A DNA stretch of 64,000 nucleotides from Erwinia phyllosphaerae (GTDB taxonomy: Bacteria; Pseudomonadota; Gammaproteobacteria; Enterobacterales; Enterobacteriaceae): the NCBI RefSeq assembly GCF_019132875.1, contig NZ_JAHSPF010000001.1, positions 434,001 through 498,000 on the forward strand, in the 5' to 3' direction. Both the position numbers and the translations under genes were made by a program. The notes under the pieces were generated by a model. It was given only the letters and a program-made list of their open reading frames with translations. It made no database searches and was not told where the DNA came from. Shown here in pieces: positions 31,891 to 40,888 of this stretch; positions within the stretch are counted from its first letter, which is position 1; every line of letters begins with the position of its first letter.

Positions 31891-32643
31891 TTATCGATGC
31901 TTCAGGGTAAACAGCACGCCATTAACCATATACCAGCCGTAATAGTAATAGATTTTTAACGGATTGTTTTTATAGATAATTCTTAATAATTCAAGATGCC
32001 ACTGCGCCGCGCGATTTTTGTTCCGCGACAGGGAGTCGCCCAGTTCATAGTAGTTGACCAGGATTTTCGGAATAACCCGTGCCTGCTGATAAAGGCTGAA
32101 CAGTTCGTAAAGGAAGAGAAAATCTTCGTGGCCTTTGCGCTGGAAGAAAATGCCCTGCGGCGGACGACGGAAGCAGACCGAGGAGAAACAGACGCGATAC
32201 TGTTTTTTGACGAAGTTATCACGCAGCAGCACCGGCTTGCCGTAAACGATGTCGTGGTCGGCCTTGCGCGTTTTGTAGTGATAATGGGTAATAACAAAGT
32301 TGTCACCGGCCGCAATGGCCGCCGTCTGCAACGCCAGTTTTTCAGGGTGCCATTCGTCATCGCTGTCGAGGAAAGCGATAATTTCCTGCGTCGCGGCCCG
32401 TAAGCCAGCGTTACGCGTTTCGGCAGCACCCAGGTTAACTTCATTTTCGATAATGGTAATACGCGGATCGCGACACTGTTCGCGCACCAGCGCCAGCGAA
32501 TCGTCGGTCGATTTATCGTTGATCAGGTAGAGGTGCCAGTCAGGGTAAGTCTGGTCGATTATCGACTGTACGGCGCGCAAAACGGTCTGCCGCGCGTTAT
32601 ACATCGGCATAACGATGCCGACGGTGCCAACATGATTGTTCAT
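31891..32643 (-). CDS. GT2 glycosyltransferase (AmsE-like)
   Basis: 250 residues from the ATG at 32643, which precedes MNNHVGTVGIVMPMYN; the frame is open further to 32805 but that part overlaps the polymerase gene and has no domain. GT-A motifs: VGIVMPMYNARQTVLRAV, LINDKSTDDSL, NAGLRAATQEIIAFLDSDDEW. Short GT2 enzymes of this kind (AmsE, WcaA-like) add an early sugar of the repeat unit. Confidence 0.83.
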   Translation of the reverse strand: MNNHVGTVGIVMPMYNARQTVLRAVQSIIDQTYPDWHLYLINDKSTDDSLALVREQCRDPRITIIENEVNLGAAETRNAGLRAATQEIIAFLDSDDEWHPEKLALQTAAIAAGDNFVITHYHYKTRKADHDIVYGKPVLLRDNFVKKQYRVCFSSVCFRRPPQGIFFQRKGHEDFLFLYELFSLYQQARVIPKILVNYYELGDSLSRNKNRAAQWHLELLRIIYKNNPLKIYYYYGWYMVNGVLFTLKHR

Positions 32644-32710
32644 CTGGATACCTGAATCTGTAGAAAGACGAGTGGAAAATTGCTTCGCTAAAGCGCGAAG
32701 CAAGGGCAAA

Positions 32711-33838
32711 TCAGAAAAGACGGAATATCGGTGCCAGGCTATAGCCTTCGATAGACTGCACGGACAGGATGGTGTTATAGGCCAGATAGTAGCTCGCCAT
32801 ACCAAACAGCAATACCGTATTGAACAGCAGATTGCGAATGCGCATCATCAGAAACGCCAGCAGCAGCGGCTCGGTATGCAGGAACAGGTTACCTACCCTG
32901 CCGCCAAGAATAGAGAAGTCAGCAAAGGTAATACGCACCGCTGCGCCAATAGCATAGGCAATCAGCAGGATATAAGGCAGCCTGTCTTCCGGCGCAACCT
33001 GTCTTTTCCCCCAGTAAACCACGGTGAAAAAGCCGATAAAGGCGATGTTTTTCAGGTTAGCCAGGCCAAAGACCGGCGAGGCCTGATCGAATACCGTCCC
33101 CTCATAGCCCGATACGCGGTCGCCCACCAGAGACGCAATACCCAGCGTGTCCAGGAATAGTTTTTTACCGCCGACCAGCCCCAGTGGAATGGAGACGACG
33201 ATCATCAGCAGCGGCAGATATTTGCGCTCGCGGATAAACAGAAACGGGATCAGGAGTATCAGCGCATAGGCGGTAGAGTGCGACTGCGTTGCCAGCACCA
33301 TTGCGACTATCGCCCACGCCCATTTACGATCCTGAGCCAGCAGAATAGCGGCGACGGTAAAGGCGCTGCTGAGGCCGAAACGTACCTGGTTCATATCCTT
33401 GTTGATAAACAGGTGCGTTGAATAGAGACACAGCGAACACAGGATCAGCGGCGCATATTTTTTATAGCACCAGGCGTTGGTCGCCACGGCTATAATGCAG
33501 ATCAGCAGCAGGAAAAAGTAGCTTTCCCGCGTAAACACCGCCAGGATGCCGGCCAGAAGCGTAAAGAAGCTTTCGTAGCGATAGATTTTCGCCAGCGTGC
33601 CGTAGTCATCCATCGATAGCTGCGCGGAGAAGTTCTGGAAGAAACCAAGATACTGCTCGTTATCCAGGCCCGAGCCAGGCCCGCGCATGCCGCCAAAGCA
33701 GATCAATATGATCGTGGCGACAAAAAAGAAGTAGGTCACGACGCGCTTTATTTTGACTTCCTGAAGCTGGTTGATGGCCGCCAGCTCAAAAAGGCAAAAT
33801 ATCAGGATCGTGTAACTGATAATCCAATATATTGCCAT
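32711..33838 (-). CDS. Exopolysaccharide polymerase, EpsG-like Wzy (AmsC-like)
   Basis: 375 residues with about 10-11 hydrophobic segments and the EpsG-family start: short charged loop, then FGGMRGPGSGLDNEQYLGFF in the first periplasmic loop (Gly-Asp/Asn-Tyr region typical of the family). No other candidate Wzy exists in the operon, and its place after wzc and the first GT2 matches amsC. It would join flipped repeat units in the periplasm. Confidence 0.8.
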   Translation of the reverse strand: MAIYWIISYTILIFCLFELAAINQLQEVKIKRVVTYFFFVATIILICFGGMRGPGSGLDNEQYLGFFQNFSAQLSMDDYGTLAKIYRYESFFTLLAGILAVFTRESYFFLLLICIIAVATNAWCYKKYAPLILCSLCLYSTHLFINKDMNQVRFGLSSAFTVAAILLAQDRKWAWAIVAMVLATQSHSTAYALILLIPFLFIRERKYLPLLMIVVSIPLGLVGGKKLFLDTLGIASLVGDRVSGYEGTVFDQASPVFGLANLKNIAFIGFFTVVYWGKRQVAPEDRLPYILLIAYAIGAAVRITFADFSILGGRVGNLFLHTEPLLLAFLMMRIRNLLFNTVLLFGMASYYLAYNTILSVQSIEGYSLAPIFRLF

Positions 33839-33861
33839 GTTCTAATCCACCGAATTATTAT

Positions 33862-34779
33862 TCAGGAAACAACCTTTTTCCCGGCGAAGCGCTCTTTTAC
33901 CTTATCTTTCAGTCGATTGACGAAGTAAGCCTGGTTATCTTTATTGGTTAAGAAGAAATAACGGGCAAAGCTGAGGCTGGCGTGTAGTGACTTGCCATCC
34001 ATTTTATAGCGCAGCGGTAGCTTATAGGCTTTATAGGTATGAATATCGCGCGCGGTCAGCCATGGCTTCATGCAGTCGAGCCAGAAAAACGAGTATTTAA
34101 CCGACTCGCCTTTATGCTTTGAACCAAAATGGGTAATAAGATGGTAGTTTGCCAGCGGACGCGGGATCATCACAAAGCGATAGCCCATACGGTCGGCGCG
34201 GATGCAGAAATCGTAATCCTGATGGCGACGATAGCGCGTGTCGAATTTGATTTTCAGCGCGTCTTCACGCTTCAGCACCAGCGTGCTGGTCTGCATAAAG
34301 CCATAACAGCCAAAAAGATATTCCGCTATGGTTTCGTTGGCGCCCGGCGGCTGCATCGGCATGACTTTCAGGAAGCTGCCATCCTGCCAGATATTAACCT
34401 GACTAAAGACGATGTATTTTTCTACACCCTGCGCTTCCAGCTCGGCAATTTTGCTGGCCGACTCTTTCAGCTTGTCAGCGTGCCATTCATCGTCAGCATC
34501 CAGGAAACTGATAAAGTCGCCGCTTGCCAGTTCGATGCCTTTATTACGCGCACCGGCACCGTTGAGCTTCTCCTGCGACAGCACCAGCTGAATGTTGAGT
34601 TCCTGATAGCGCGGGCCGTTAACCAGCTCGGCCAGCGCCGCCGCGTCGTCTGACTTGTCATCGACAATGATGACTTCAAAGTTACGGTAGCTTTGCGCCA
34701 GCACGCAGTCGAGCGTGGTGGCGATGGTTTCTGAGGCGTTATACGCCGGGATGACGATTGAGAAGCGAATATCCTGCAT
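33862..34779 (-). CDS. GT2 glycosyltransferase (AmsB-like)
   Basis: 305 residues. GT-A motifs: FSIVIPAYNASETIATTLDC, IIVDDKSDD, NGAGARNKGIELASGDFISF and LDADDEW; later RRHQDYDFCIRADRMGY. ATG at 34779 with AAAAGG 8 bases upstream is preferred over a GTG at 34788. First glycosyltransferase after wzc, like amsB (galactosyltransferase candidate) of Erwinia amylovora. It lies downstream of the attenuator-like hairpin. Confidence 0.83.
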   Translation of the reverse strand: MQDIRFSIVIPAYNASETIATTLDCVLAQSYRNFEVIIVDDKSDDAAALAELVNGPRYQELNIQLVLSQEKLNGAGARNKGIELASGDFISFLDADDEWHADKLKESASKIAELEAQGVEKYIVFSQVNIWQDGSFLKVMPMQPPGANETIAEYLFGCYGFMQTSTLVLKREDALKIKFDTRYRRHQDYDFCIRADRMGYRFVMIPRPLANYHLITHFGSKHKGESVKYSFFWLDCMKPWLTARDIHTYKAYKLPLRYKMDGKSLHASLSFARYFFLTNKDNQAYFVNRLKDKVKERFAGKKVVS

Positions 34780-34802
34780 TGCCAGCACCTTTTAACGTCT
34801 AA

Positions 34803-34847
34803 ACAAAAGGGTTGCGTTCGCCGGGCCGATTATTCTCCCGACGAACG
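34803..34847 (-). terminator. Attenuator-like hairpin between wzc and the glycosyltransferase genes
   Basis: On the minus strand CGTTCGTCGGG pairs with CCCGGCGAACG (34837-34847 and 34815-34825 in plus coordinates): 11 pairs with one G-U, loop of 11. After it comes CAACCCTTTTGTTT, a broken U-run. It lies in the 110-base gap between wzc and the rest of the operon. In E. coli group 1 capsule operons a hairpin at the same place lowers downstream transcription and RfaH antitermination overcomes it. The JUMPStart upstream makes the same arrangement likely here. Confidence 0.7.
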
Positions 34848-34889
34848 GGGCCGGAGGAGTCCGACCCGGTTGGTTTTGCGTGCAGCCTG

Positions 34890-37067
34890 TCAGCTCTTCG
34901 CGTCTTTACCGTAGTTGTAGTCGTAGTAGTCATAGCCGTAGCCATAGCTGTTAGCGGCTTTACGCACTACGGCGTTAAGGATCACGCCTTTAATCTCAAT
35001 GCCGTTTTGCTCGAAGCGCTTGATGCTGACATCTACTTCTTTCGCGGTGTTGGTTTCAAAACGCGCGACCATCAGCGAAGTGCCCGCGCTCTTACCAATA
35101 ATGGAAGCATCGGTCACGGCCAGGATTGGTGGCGTATCGATCAGCACCAGGTCGTAGTTCTCGCTTGCCCAGGTCAGCAGCTCGTTCATGCGTGGATGCA
35201 TCAGCAGCTCAGACGGGTTTGGTGGAACCTGGCCACGAGGCAGGAAGTCAAAGCCGTAAGCGCCCTGCTGAACCAGCGCAGGTGAAAATGCTGTTTTTCC
35301 GGAAAGGACATTAGACAGCCCCTGACGGTTGTCGGCACCCAGCAGATCGTGGGTATAGCCGCGACGCATATCGCCATCGATTAACAACACCTTCTGCCCT
35401 GCTTTCGCGACCAGCGTCGCCAGGTTGGCACAGATAAAGGTTTTACCAATACCAGGGCTGGCACCGGTAATCATCAGTACGTTGTTTTTCGCTTCCATCA
35501 TTGCAAAGTGCAGGCTGGTACGCAGGCTGCGGATCGCTTCGATAGAGAGGTCGGTTGGGTTACCCAGCGCCAGCAGCGTTTCGTGCGGATCGGTTTTCAC
35601 TTTGCTGCCGCGACGCGCCAGCGCCGCGCTGTCTTTTTTACGCTGCCATTCGGAAAGCGGTACGCTGGCGTAAACGTTGACGCCCAGCTCTTCCAGCTGC
35701 TCTGGATTTTCGATGCCGTGATGGAACAGCGCCTTCAGCAGGATCAGACCCACAGAAATAGCCAGGCCGGCGATCAGGCTGGCAAGGATAATCAGCATCT
35801 TTTTCGGTGCGACTGGTGCCAGCGCGGTTTCCGCACGGTCGATAATGCGCACATCGCCAACGGTACTCGCCTTGCTGATAGCCAGCTCCTGCTGACGGTT
35901 CAGCAGCTGCATGTAGATTTCCTGGCCAGACTGCACATCACGCGTCAGACGCAGAATAACCTGCTGGGTCTGTGGCATAGTGCCGATTTTTTTGTTCAGC
36001 TGCGACTGCTCGTTTTCCAGCGTTTTACGCTTTTCAAGCAGGGCGCGGTAGGTCGGGTGATCTTTGGTGTAAAGCTGGGAAACTTCGGCTTCACGGAAGG
36101 TCAGCTGGTTCAGCTGGTTCTGTACGTTAACCGAAGAGTCCAGCGCCGACTTCGCTTCCAGCGACATATCAACCGATTCGTTCTGACGACGGAAGGTATT
36201 GAGCTTGTCTTCTGCTTCGTTCAGCTTGTTGCGTACCTGTGGCAGCTGATCGCGCAGGAAGGCCAGGCTGCGTTCCGCCTGTTCAGATTTGCGCTCAACG
36301 TTTTGCAGCAGGTAGTTATCAACAATGCGGTTAAGGATTTTGCTGATGCTATCAGGATCGGAACCCTGATAGTTCAGGCCAAGCACGCCGGTGTCTTTAC
36401 CTTTGTCCGCAACGGACAGGTTGCCCACCACCATGCTGATTGCCTGTAGCTCATTGAGCTTGGTAACCGTGAAGCTGGTGCCTTTATCTGCATCGATGCC
36501 GCTGACCAGCATAGTCACGTCGCCGTGCTGCTCCAGCTGGCCGACACGGCCTTTAAACAGCTCGTCGCCGTCTTTGCTTACGGTATAGCTTTGCGCGTCG
36601 TTCACTTCCAGTTCAACGTTGCGCTTTTTCCATTTAAGCGGCAGTTCCAGGCGAGACACGGCGATATCCGCCTGCTTGTCGCCCATGATGCGCGCCAGTC
36701 CTTTACCAATTATTGGAAAGTAGTCCTGCTCAACCACGGTATCCAGACCCAGGTCGTGAACGGTTTTACCGATAACCATGCGCGACTGCAGGATCTGAAT
36801 CTCGGTATCGGATTCAGGCGTCTGCGGTAAAGCATCCTGAATATTGGTCAGTACCGAGCTGGAGTCTTTCTGTTCTACCTGTACCAGCGCGTCAGCGCTG
36901 TAGATTGGCGTGGCGAAGAGCGTATAAAGCGTGCCCAGCAGCATAAAGACGGCAGTGACGGCGACAATGATCCAGCGATGGTCAACCAGCTGACCAACCA
37001 GATGCGCCAGATCTAACCCTTTTGTCTCTTCCTGCGGTGCCGTCATGACCCTGTTTTTTGTTTTCAT
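34890..37067 (-). CDS. wzc: Exopolysaccharide co-polymerase and BY-kinase
   Basis: 725 residues, inner membrane. Wzz-like periplasmic part between two membrane segments (~residues 28-48 and ~425-445) with a coiled coil, then a cytoplasmic tyrosine kinase: Walker A GASPGIGKTFICAN (~residue 530), Walker A' VLLIDGDMRRG, Walker B LVLIDTPP. The tail ends with a tyrosine cluster (YGYGYDYYDYNYG) for autophosphorylation. It controls chain length and works with Wza. ATG at 37067 has GGGA upstream; the frame begins with TTG at 37079. AmsA homologue by position. Confidence 0.96.
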   Translation of the reverse strand: MKTKNRVMTAPQEETKGLDLAHLVGQLVDHRWIIVAVTAVFMLLGTLYTLFATPIYSADALVQVEQKDSSSVLTNIQDALPQTPESDTEIQILQSRMVIGKTVHDLGLDTVVEQDYFPIIGKGLARIMGDKQADIAVSRLELPLKWKKRNVELEVNDAQSYTVSKDGDELFKGRVGQLEQHGDVTMLVSGIDADKGTSFTVTKLNELQAISMVVGNLSVADKGKDTGVLGLNYQGSDPDSISKILNRIVDNYLLQNVERKSEQAERSLAFLRDQLPQVRNKLNEAEDKLNTFRRQNESVDMSLEAKSALDSSVNVQNQLNQLTFREAEVSQLYTKDHPTYRALLEKRKTLENEQSQLNKKIGTMPQTQQVILRLTRDVQSGQEIYMQLLNRQQELAISKASTVGDVRIIDRAETALAPVAPKKMLIILASLIAGLAISVGLILLKALFHHGIENPEQLEELGVNVYASVPLSEWQRKKDSAALARRGSKVKTDPHETLLALGNPTDLSIEAIRSLRTSLHFAMMEAKNNVLMITGASPGIGKTFICANLATLVAKAGQKVLLIDGDMRRGYTHDLLGADNRQGLSNVLSGKTAFSPALVQQGAYGFDFLPRGQVPPNPSELLMHPRMNELLTWASENYDLVLIDTPPILAVTDASIIGKSAGTSLMVARFETNTAKEVDVSIKRFEQNGIEIKGVILNAVVRKAANSYGYGYDYYDYNYGKDAKS

Positions 37068-37079
37068 GAATAATCCCAA

Positions 37080-37514
37080 CTATCGGCTTAATACGTTGAC
37101 CCATTTCTGGGTAGCGTTTTCAAGTAATCCGTAAACGGCCTCAAAGGCTTCACGACTTCTTTTATACGGATCCGCTATCTCAATTTGATTGAGCCAGTGG
37201 CCCATCAGCATGGTTTTGCCGCGTGCGGCCGGGTCAATACGGGTAATCTGATCGATATGCTTTTTCTCCATCACCAGGATGAGGTCAAACTCCCGTGAGA
37301 GTTCAGCCGTAAACTGCTGCGCCTGGTGACCCGCCAGCGAAAGGCCGTTTGCTGCGGCAACCTCGCTGGCGGTCTGTTCTGCAGCATAGCCCGTCATGGC
37401 ATTCAGCCCGGCGGACGCTATTTGCTTGTCAGGGAGTGCACGTTTTAACAACCGTTCGCCGGTCGGAGAACGGCAGATGTTGCCGACACAGACGACTAAG
37501 ATTGAATTAATCAT
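37080..37514 (-). CDS. wzb: Low-molecular-weight protein-tyrosine phosphatase
   Basis: 144 residues. P-loop C-X5-R at Cys9-Arg15 (VCVGNICRSPTGERL) and the general acid in IADPYKRS near residue 115. It dephosphorylates the tyrosine tail of Wzc. Lies 10 bases after wza and directly before wzc; AmsI homologue by position. Confidence 0.96.
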   Translation of the reverse strand: MINSILVVCVGNICRSPTGERLLKRALPDKQIASAGLNAMTGYAAEQTASEVAAANGLSLAGHQAQQFTAELSREFDLILVMEKKHIDQITRIDPAARGKTMLMGHWLNQIEIADPYKRSREAFEAVYGLLENATQKWVNVLSR

Positions 37515-37524
37515 ATTGCCCCGA

Positions 37525-38667
37525 TTACCAGTTATGGATATAACGCACGTTCTCGGTTGCGTTATACACGCCGGAAATGGTTGGCGTCAGCTGAGAAATA
37601 ACGCGGTTCCAACGAGTCAGCGGCGTAGAGGTGACATACACGATGTCATACGGCTCAAGCTGGAATTCAGACCCCATCACCATCGCTGATGCATCCTTCA
37701 GGTTCAGCTGATAGATGTTGGCAATCTTGGTGCGGTTCTTACCTTTGATTGGACGGATAACGAAGACGCCGGTCGCATCAGAGGAGGTTTGATCCATGCC
37801 CTGCGCGCTGCCCAGCGCTTCCGACAGCGTCATGCCGCTGCGATCCATTTTCAGCGTGCTCTGCTGTTTCACTTCGCCCATCACAAAGATTTTCAGATCG
37901 TCGTTACGCGGGATAAACAGAATATCGCCGGGGTAAAGCAGATGGTTTTGCGACAGGTCGCCGTTTTGCATCAGCGCCTGTAAAGAAACCGGGATTTCAG
38001 CACCGTTGTGGGTCAACACCACGTTGCGCCAGTCGGCGTTGGTAGTCAGGCCGCCCGCTGCGTTAACCGCGTCCAGAATGGTTAACGGCACGTTAGTAAT
38101 CGCCTGCTGGCCGGAAGTGGTTACCTCTCCGGTCACGTAGGCTTTCTGTGATTTAAAAGAGGCGACGCTGACATCGATCTGCGGGCTTTCGATGTACTGC
38201 GCCAGGCGGCTGGCCATCTCGGTACGTACTTCCTGCACGGTACGGCCTGCTACGCGCACGCGACCGATGTAAGGATAGAAAATCGTGCCGTCTGAATGCA
38301 CCCAGTTACCGGTATCGCTGGCGCTACGGTACTGACCGGCTGGCGTGGTAAGTTCCGGGTGATCCCAGACGGTGACGTTAAGCACGTCGCCAATACCAAT
38401 GTGGTATTCGTAGTTCTGAATTTCGGTTTGCAGCTGTGGGTTAGGACGCGCTACCACAGGGGTAGGACGCATACGTTCAACCAGGCTTGGGGTCATAGGG
38501 AAGACATTGACGTATTTATCAATATCAAAATCGCTATCCTGCTGCTTGATAACATCTTTACCGCTGGTGGAAAGCTTTGAACCCGGAACGATCGTACATC
38601 CTGAAAGGAGTGCAGCCGAGATCAACAAGGGCAATAACTTCGTTTTGATTGTAATCATCTGTTTCAT
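37525..38667 (-). CDS. wza: Outer-membrane polysaccharide export lipoprotein
   Basis: 380 residues. Signal peptide with lipobox LLSGC (Cys24). The mature part shows [20 protein letters not shown] of the polysaccharide export domain, repeated SLBB-type segments ([35 protein letters not shown]) and a C-terminal amphipathic helix ending in IHNW, which forms the outer-membrane pore in the E. coli octamer. Very close to E. coli Wza along its whole length. AmsH homologue by position. Confidence 0.97.
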   Translation of the reverse strand: MKQMITIKTKLLPLLISAALLSGCTIVPGSKLSTSGKDVIKQQDSDFDIDKYVNVFPMTPSLVERMRPTPVVARPNPQLQTEIQNYEYHIGIGDVLNVTVWDHPELTTPAGQYRSASDTGNWVHSDGTIFYPYIGRVRVAGRTVQEVRTEMASRLAQYIESPQIDVSVASFKSQKAYVTGEVTTSGQQAITNVPLTILDAVNAAGGLTTNADWRNVVLTHNGAEIPVSLQALMQNGDLSQNHLLYPGDILFIPRNDDLKIFVMGEVKQQSTLKMDRSGMTLSEALGSAQGMDQTSSDATGVFVIRPIKGKNRTKIANIYQLNLKDASAMVMGSEFQLEPYDIVYVTSTPLTRWNRVISQLTPTISGVYNATENVRYIHNW

Positions 38668-38904
38668 CGCTATCAGTAATTTGATTGATAGTGGCGGATC
38701 CGCCGCTGTGTAGCGTCTTGCAAAGGTAAAAGCGTTTTATTCACTGTAACTGTCAGTCATCACCTGATCCCTTTCCTTTTTTGCCTTGCCGGCTCGCTGT
38801 GAGCCGACGCTTAACAGAGGAACGTTGAGCGCGCAAGTCAGTGACAGTCATCAGTCAAACCACGCAATAACAGCGGCGCGCTCTTGCAAACGCGCCGAAA
38901 TTTT
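38668..38904 (-). other. Structured 237-base spacer between wbaP and wza
   Basis: Unusually long for this operon. It contains a 12-base palindrome GGCGGATCCGCC (about 38692-38703), a CGGCTC/GAGCCG hairpin (about 38789-38805), a GGCGCG/CGCGCC pair just after the wbaP stop, and two similar GTCATCA-containing stretches. No hairpin has a good U-run. It may hold a second promoter or processing sites for wza-wzb-wzc. Confidence 0.4.
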
Positions 38905-40338
38905 TTAGTATGCGCCGTCTCGCTTCAGTACCACGCCAATGGTTTTGAAGAGAATGGCAATATCGTTCCATAAAGACCAGTTTTTTACGTACCAGGAGTC
39001 AAAATAGACGCGAGTTTCATAGTCCACGTCGTTACGACCGCTGACCTGCCACAGTCCGGTCATGCCCGGCTTGGCCATAAAGTAGTAATCAACGTCGCCC
39101 GCGTAGCGCTCCAGCTCATCTTCGATAACCGGACGCGGTCCAACCAGACTCATTTCGCCGCGCACCACGTTCCAGAGCTGCGGCAGCTCGTCGAGGCTGG
39201 TTTTGCGGATAAAGTGGCCGATACGGGTGATGCGAGGATCGTTCTTAAGCTTGAAGTCTTTGTCCCATTCCGCACGCGCAACAGGATCGGTACGTAATAC
39301 CTCTTCCAGCACTTCTTTGGAATTGATCACCATCGAGCGGAACTTGAGGCATTTAAATTTACGACCGTTTAGCCCTACACGTTCGTGACCGTAAATAGGT
39401 TTGCCGCCGTCACGAGAAACCATAAATATCAGAATAGCCAGCGCGGGCATCAACATGGTGATAATAGCCAGCGCGCCAAAGATATCAAAAGCACGTTTGA
39501 TAATACGCGAGGTGCGTTTTGCCAGATTGTTGCTTACCCGTAAAATCATCACTTCATGGCTAAAGATATAAGCCATATCAGTGCCGTAAAGCGGAACGCC
39601 GCGTAATGAAGGAATAACGGAAACGGAACGACAATTATGTTTCGCCAGGTTTTTTAGCCACAGGTCACGGTGATGACTTTGTTCAAACTCCACCGCCACA
39701 ATAAACTGCGTTTCGCTGTTTACCTGCTGCCACAGCGATGATTCATCATTAATAACGGGAATACCGAACAGCGCTGGCGCGGCGGTCATGCCGTCTACAT
39801 CGTAGAACGCTACCACGTCAAAACCCATTACCTCTTCACTTTGCAGCGCCATATAGGCTTCTTCAGCATTTTTGCCGCTGCCAATGATGATGGACTGTTT
39901 TTTCCACAGGCCGTAGCGATTCAGAATGCGTTTGACCAGCGCACGCCCTACCGGGATCAGCACCAGCGCCAGCAGCCAGGTTAATAACCAGGTCCAGCGT
40001 GACATTTCCCATTTAGATAATGCCGTGATGGAAAGGTCGATCACGGAGAAGATCAGGACGCTACGGAAAATTTCTTTTAATTCGAACCAGAAGGGTTTGC
40101 GATAAGTATAGTGGCGCAGGCGAACCCAGAACCAGGCAATACAAATAACAGAAAGAATAATGTGTGTGCTTATTTTTAACTGCAGATCCTGAGTTGAAAT
40201 GTCATCCAGTAAATTCCCCGGAAAACTTTTCATCAGGAGGATTGCAATAAATAAAGAGGCGTTAAAAAAAATCAGGTCTGAAAGTGCTAATGAAAGTTTA
40301 ATTAACAGCCCTTTAAAGGTAAATTCTATATCGCGCAT
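38905..40338 (-). CDS. Undecaprenyl-phosphate galactose phosphotransferase (WbaP/AmsG/WceG type)
   Basis: 477 residues. Four to five N-terminal membrane segments, a central nucleotide-binding-like region (SIIIGSGKNAEEAYMAL), and the C-terminal polyprenyl-phosphate hexose-1-phosphate transferase domain: RVGLNGRKFKCLKFRSM, then RKTSLDELPQLWNVVRGEMS and SLVGPRPVIEDE. It starts the repeat unit by placing Gal-1-P (WbaP/AmsG) on undecaprenyl phosphate at the inner membrane. First gene of the operon, as amsG in Erwinia amylovora. Galactose rather than glucose is inferred from full WbaP-like length and context. Confidence 0.9.
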   Translation of the reverse strand: MRDIEFTFKGLLIKLSLALSDLIFFNASLFIAILLMKSFPGNLLDDISTQDLQLKISTHIILSVICIAWFWVRLRHYTYRKPFWFELKEIFRSVLIFSVIDLSITALSKWEMSRWTWLLTWLLALVLIPVGRALVKRILNRYGLWKKQSIIIGSGKNAEEAYMALQSEEVMGFDVVAFYDVDGMTAAPALFGIPVINDESSLWQQVNSETQFIVAVEFEQSHHRDLWLKNLAKHNCRSVSVIPSLRGVPLYGTDMAYIFSHEVMILRVSNNLAKRTSRIIKRAFDIFGALAIITMLMPALAILIFMVSRDGGKPIYGHERVGLNGRKFKCLKFRSMVINSKEVLEEVLRTDPVARAEWDKDFKLKNDPRITRIGHFIRKTSLDELPQLWNVVRGEMSLVGPRPVIEDELERYAGDVDYYFMAKPGMTGLWQVSGRNDVDYETRVYFDSWYVKNWSLWNDIAILFKTIGVVLKRDGAY

Positions 40339-40552
40339 AGTTAACTCTTATTTTTTCTTCAAAAGCCTGTGGTTTAATAATTTCCACTGCTGAGGATTGC
40401 GTATTTTTTAAGCACGTCATTTATGAAAGACGTATTTCGGGGTGGTGCAACAGATCGCCGGAACGCGTAGCAGAGCTTGAAAATTGACATGTAAAATCAA
40501 CAACAACCTGATGGAAGCCCTGTCAGGACGCTGACGTTTCCACCTGTCCAGA

Positions 40553-40590
40553 CACGCTACCGCCCCTGGCTTGTAGCTGCCAATGCGCTG
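40553..40590 (-). promoter_or_regulatory. JUMPStart with ops element (RfaH recruitment)
   Basis: On the minus strand the 38-base segment matches the JUMPStart consensus very well, from CAGCGCATTGG through AAGCCAGGGGCGGTAGCGTG. The ops core GGCGGTAGCGTG is perfect (40553-40564). RfaH binds ops in the non-template strand of paused RNA polymerase and makes long polysaccharide operons processive. It lies about 215 bases upstream of the wbaP start, inside the leader. Confidence 0.95.
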
Positions 40591-40738
40591 TATCTCGTTC
40601 TGCTATGTTGGTTTTATCCTGTCCTCTCGGTGCAGGCTAAAGCTTTTCATCGCCCGGATGAAGCCAAAACTTAAAAGGACGCCGAGCTACGACCGTGCTA
40701 ATTGCTACATTTACGCAGGCATTTACTAACACGTTGCT

Positions 40739-40766
40739 ATACTAGTTATAACTGGCCTGTTTACAA
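40739..40766 (-). promoter_or_regulatory. Candidate promoter of the exopolysaccharide operon
   Basis: On the minus strand TTGTAA (40761-40766) and TAGTAT (40739-40744) are separated by 16 bases; an overlapping TATAAC is an alternative -10. It is placed between the RcsAB-box candidate and JUMPStart, which is the expected order. Weak consensus fits an activator-dependent promoter. Confidence 0.35.
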
Positions 40767-40874
40767 GAGCCTGTTCCCGCTGCTCCGCTCTTTTAGGATT
40801 AAGACTACCTTGTCCTCCTCGCTATAGCTAACAGGGTCATTGATAAGAAATTCAGATTAACTTTATTGTAAAAC

Positions 40875-40888
40875 TAAGATTAATCCCG
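40875..40888 (-). promoter_or_regulatory. Candidate RcsAB box
   Basis: TAAGATTAATCCCG agrees with the RcsAB consensus TaAGaatatTCctA at 10 of 14 bases, including the TAAG and TC blocks. It lies about 537-550 bases upstream of the wbaP start codon; from memory, the RcsA/RcsB site of E. amylovora amsG was mapped to about -555 to -533. A second candidate with a perfect GAATATTC core is at 40940-40953. Confidence 0.6.

Noticed and set aside
35508-36449. 313-codon open frame antisense to wzc
   Set aside because: Antisense shadow of the coiled-coil part of wzc; no ribosome-binding site or family resemblance.
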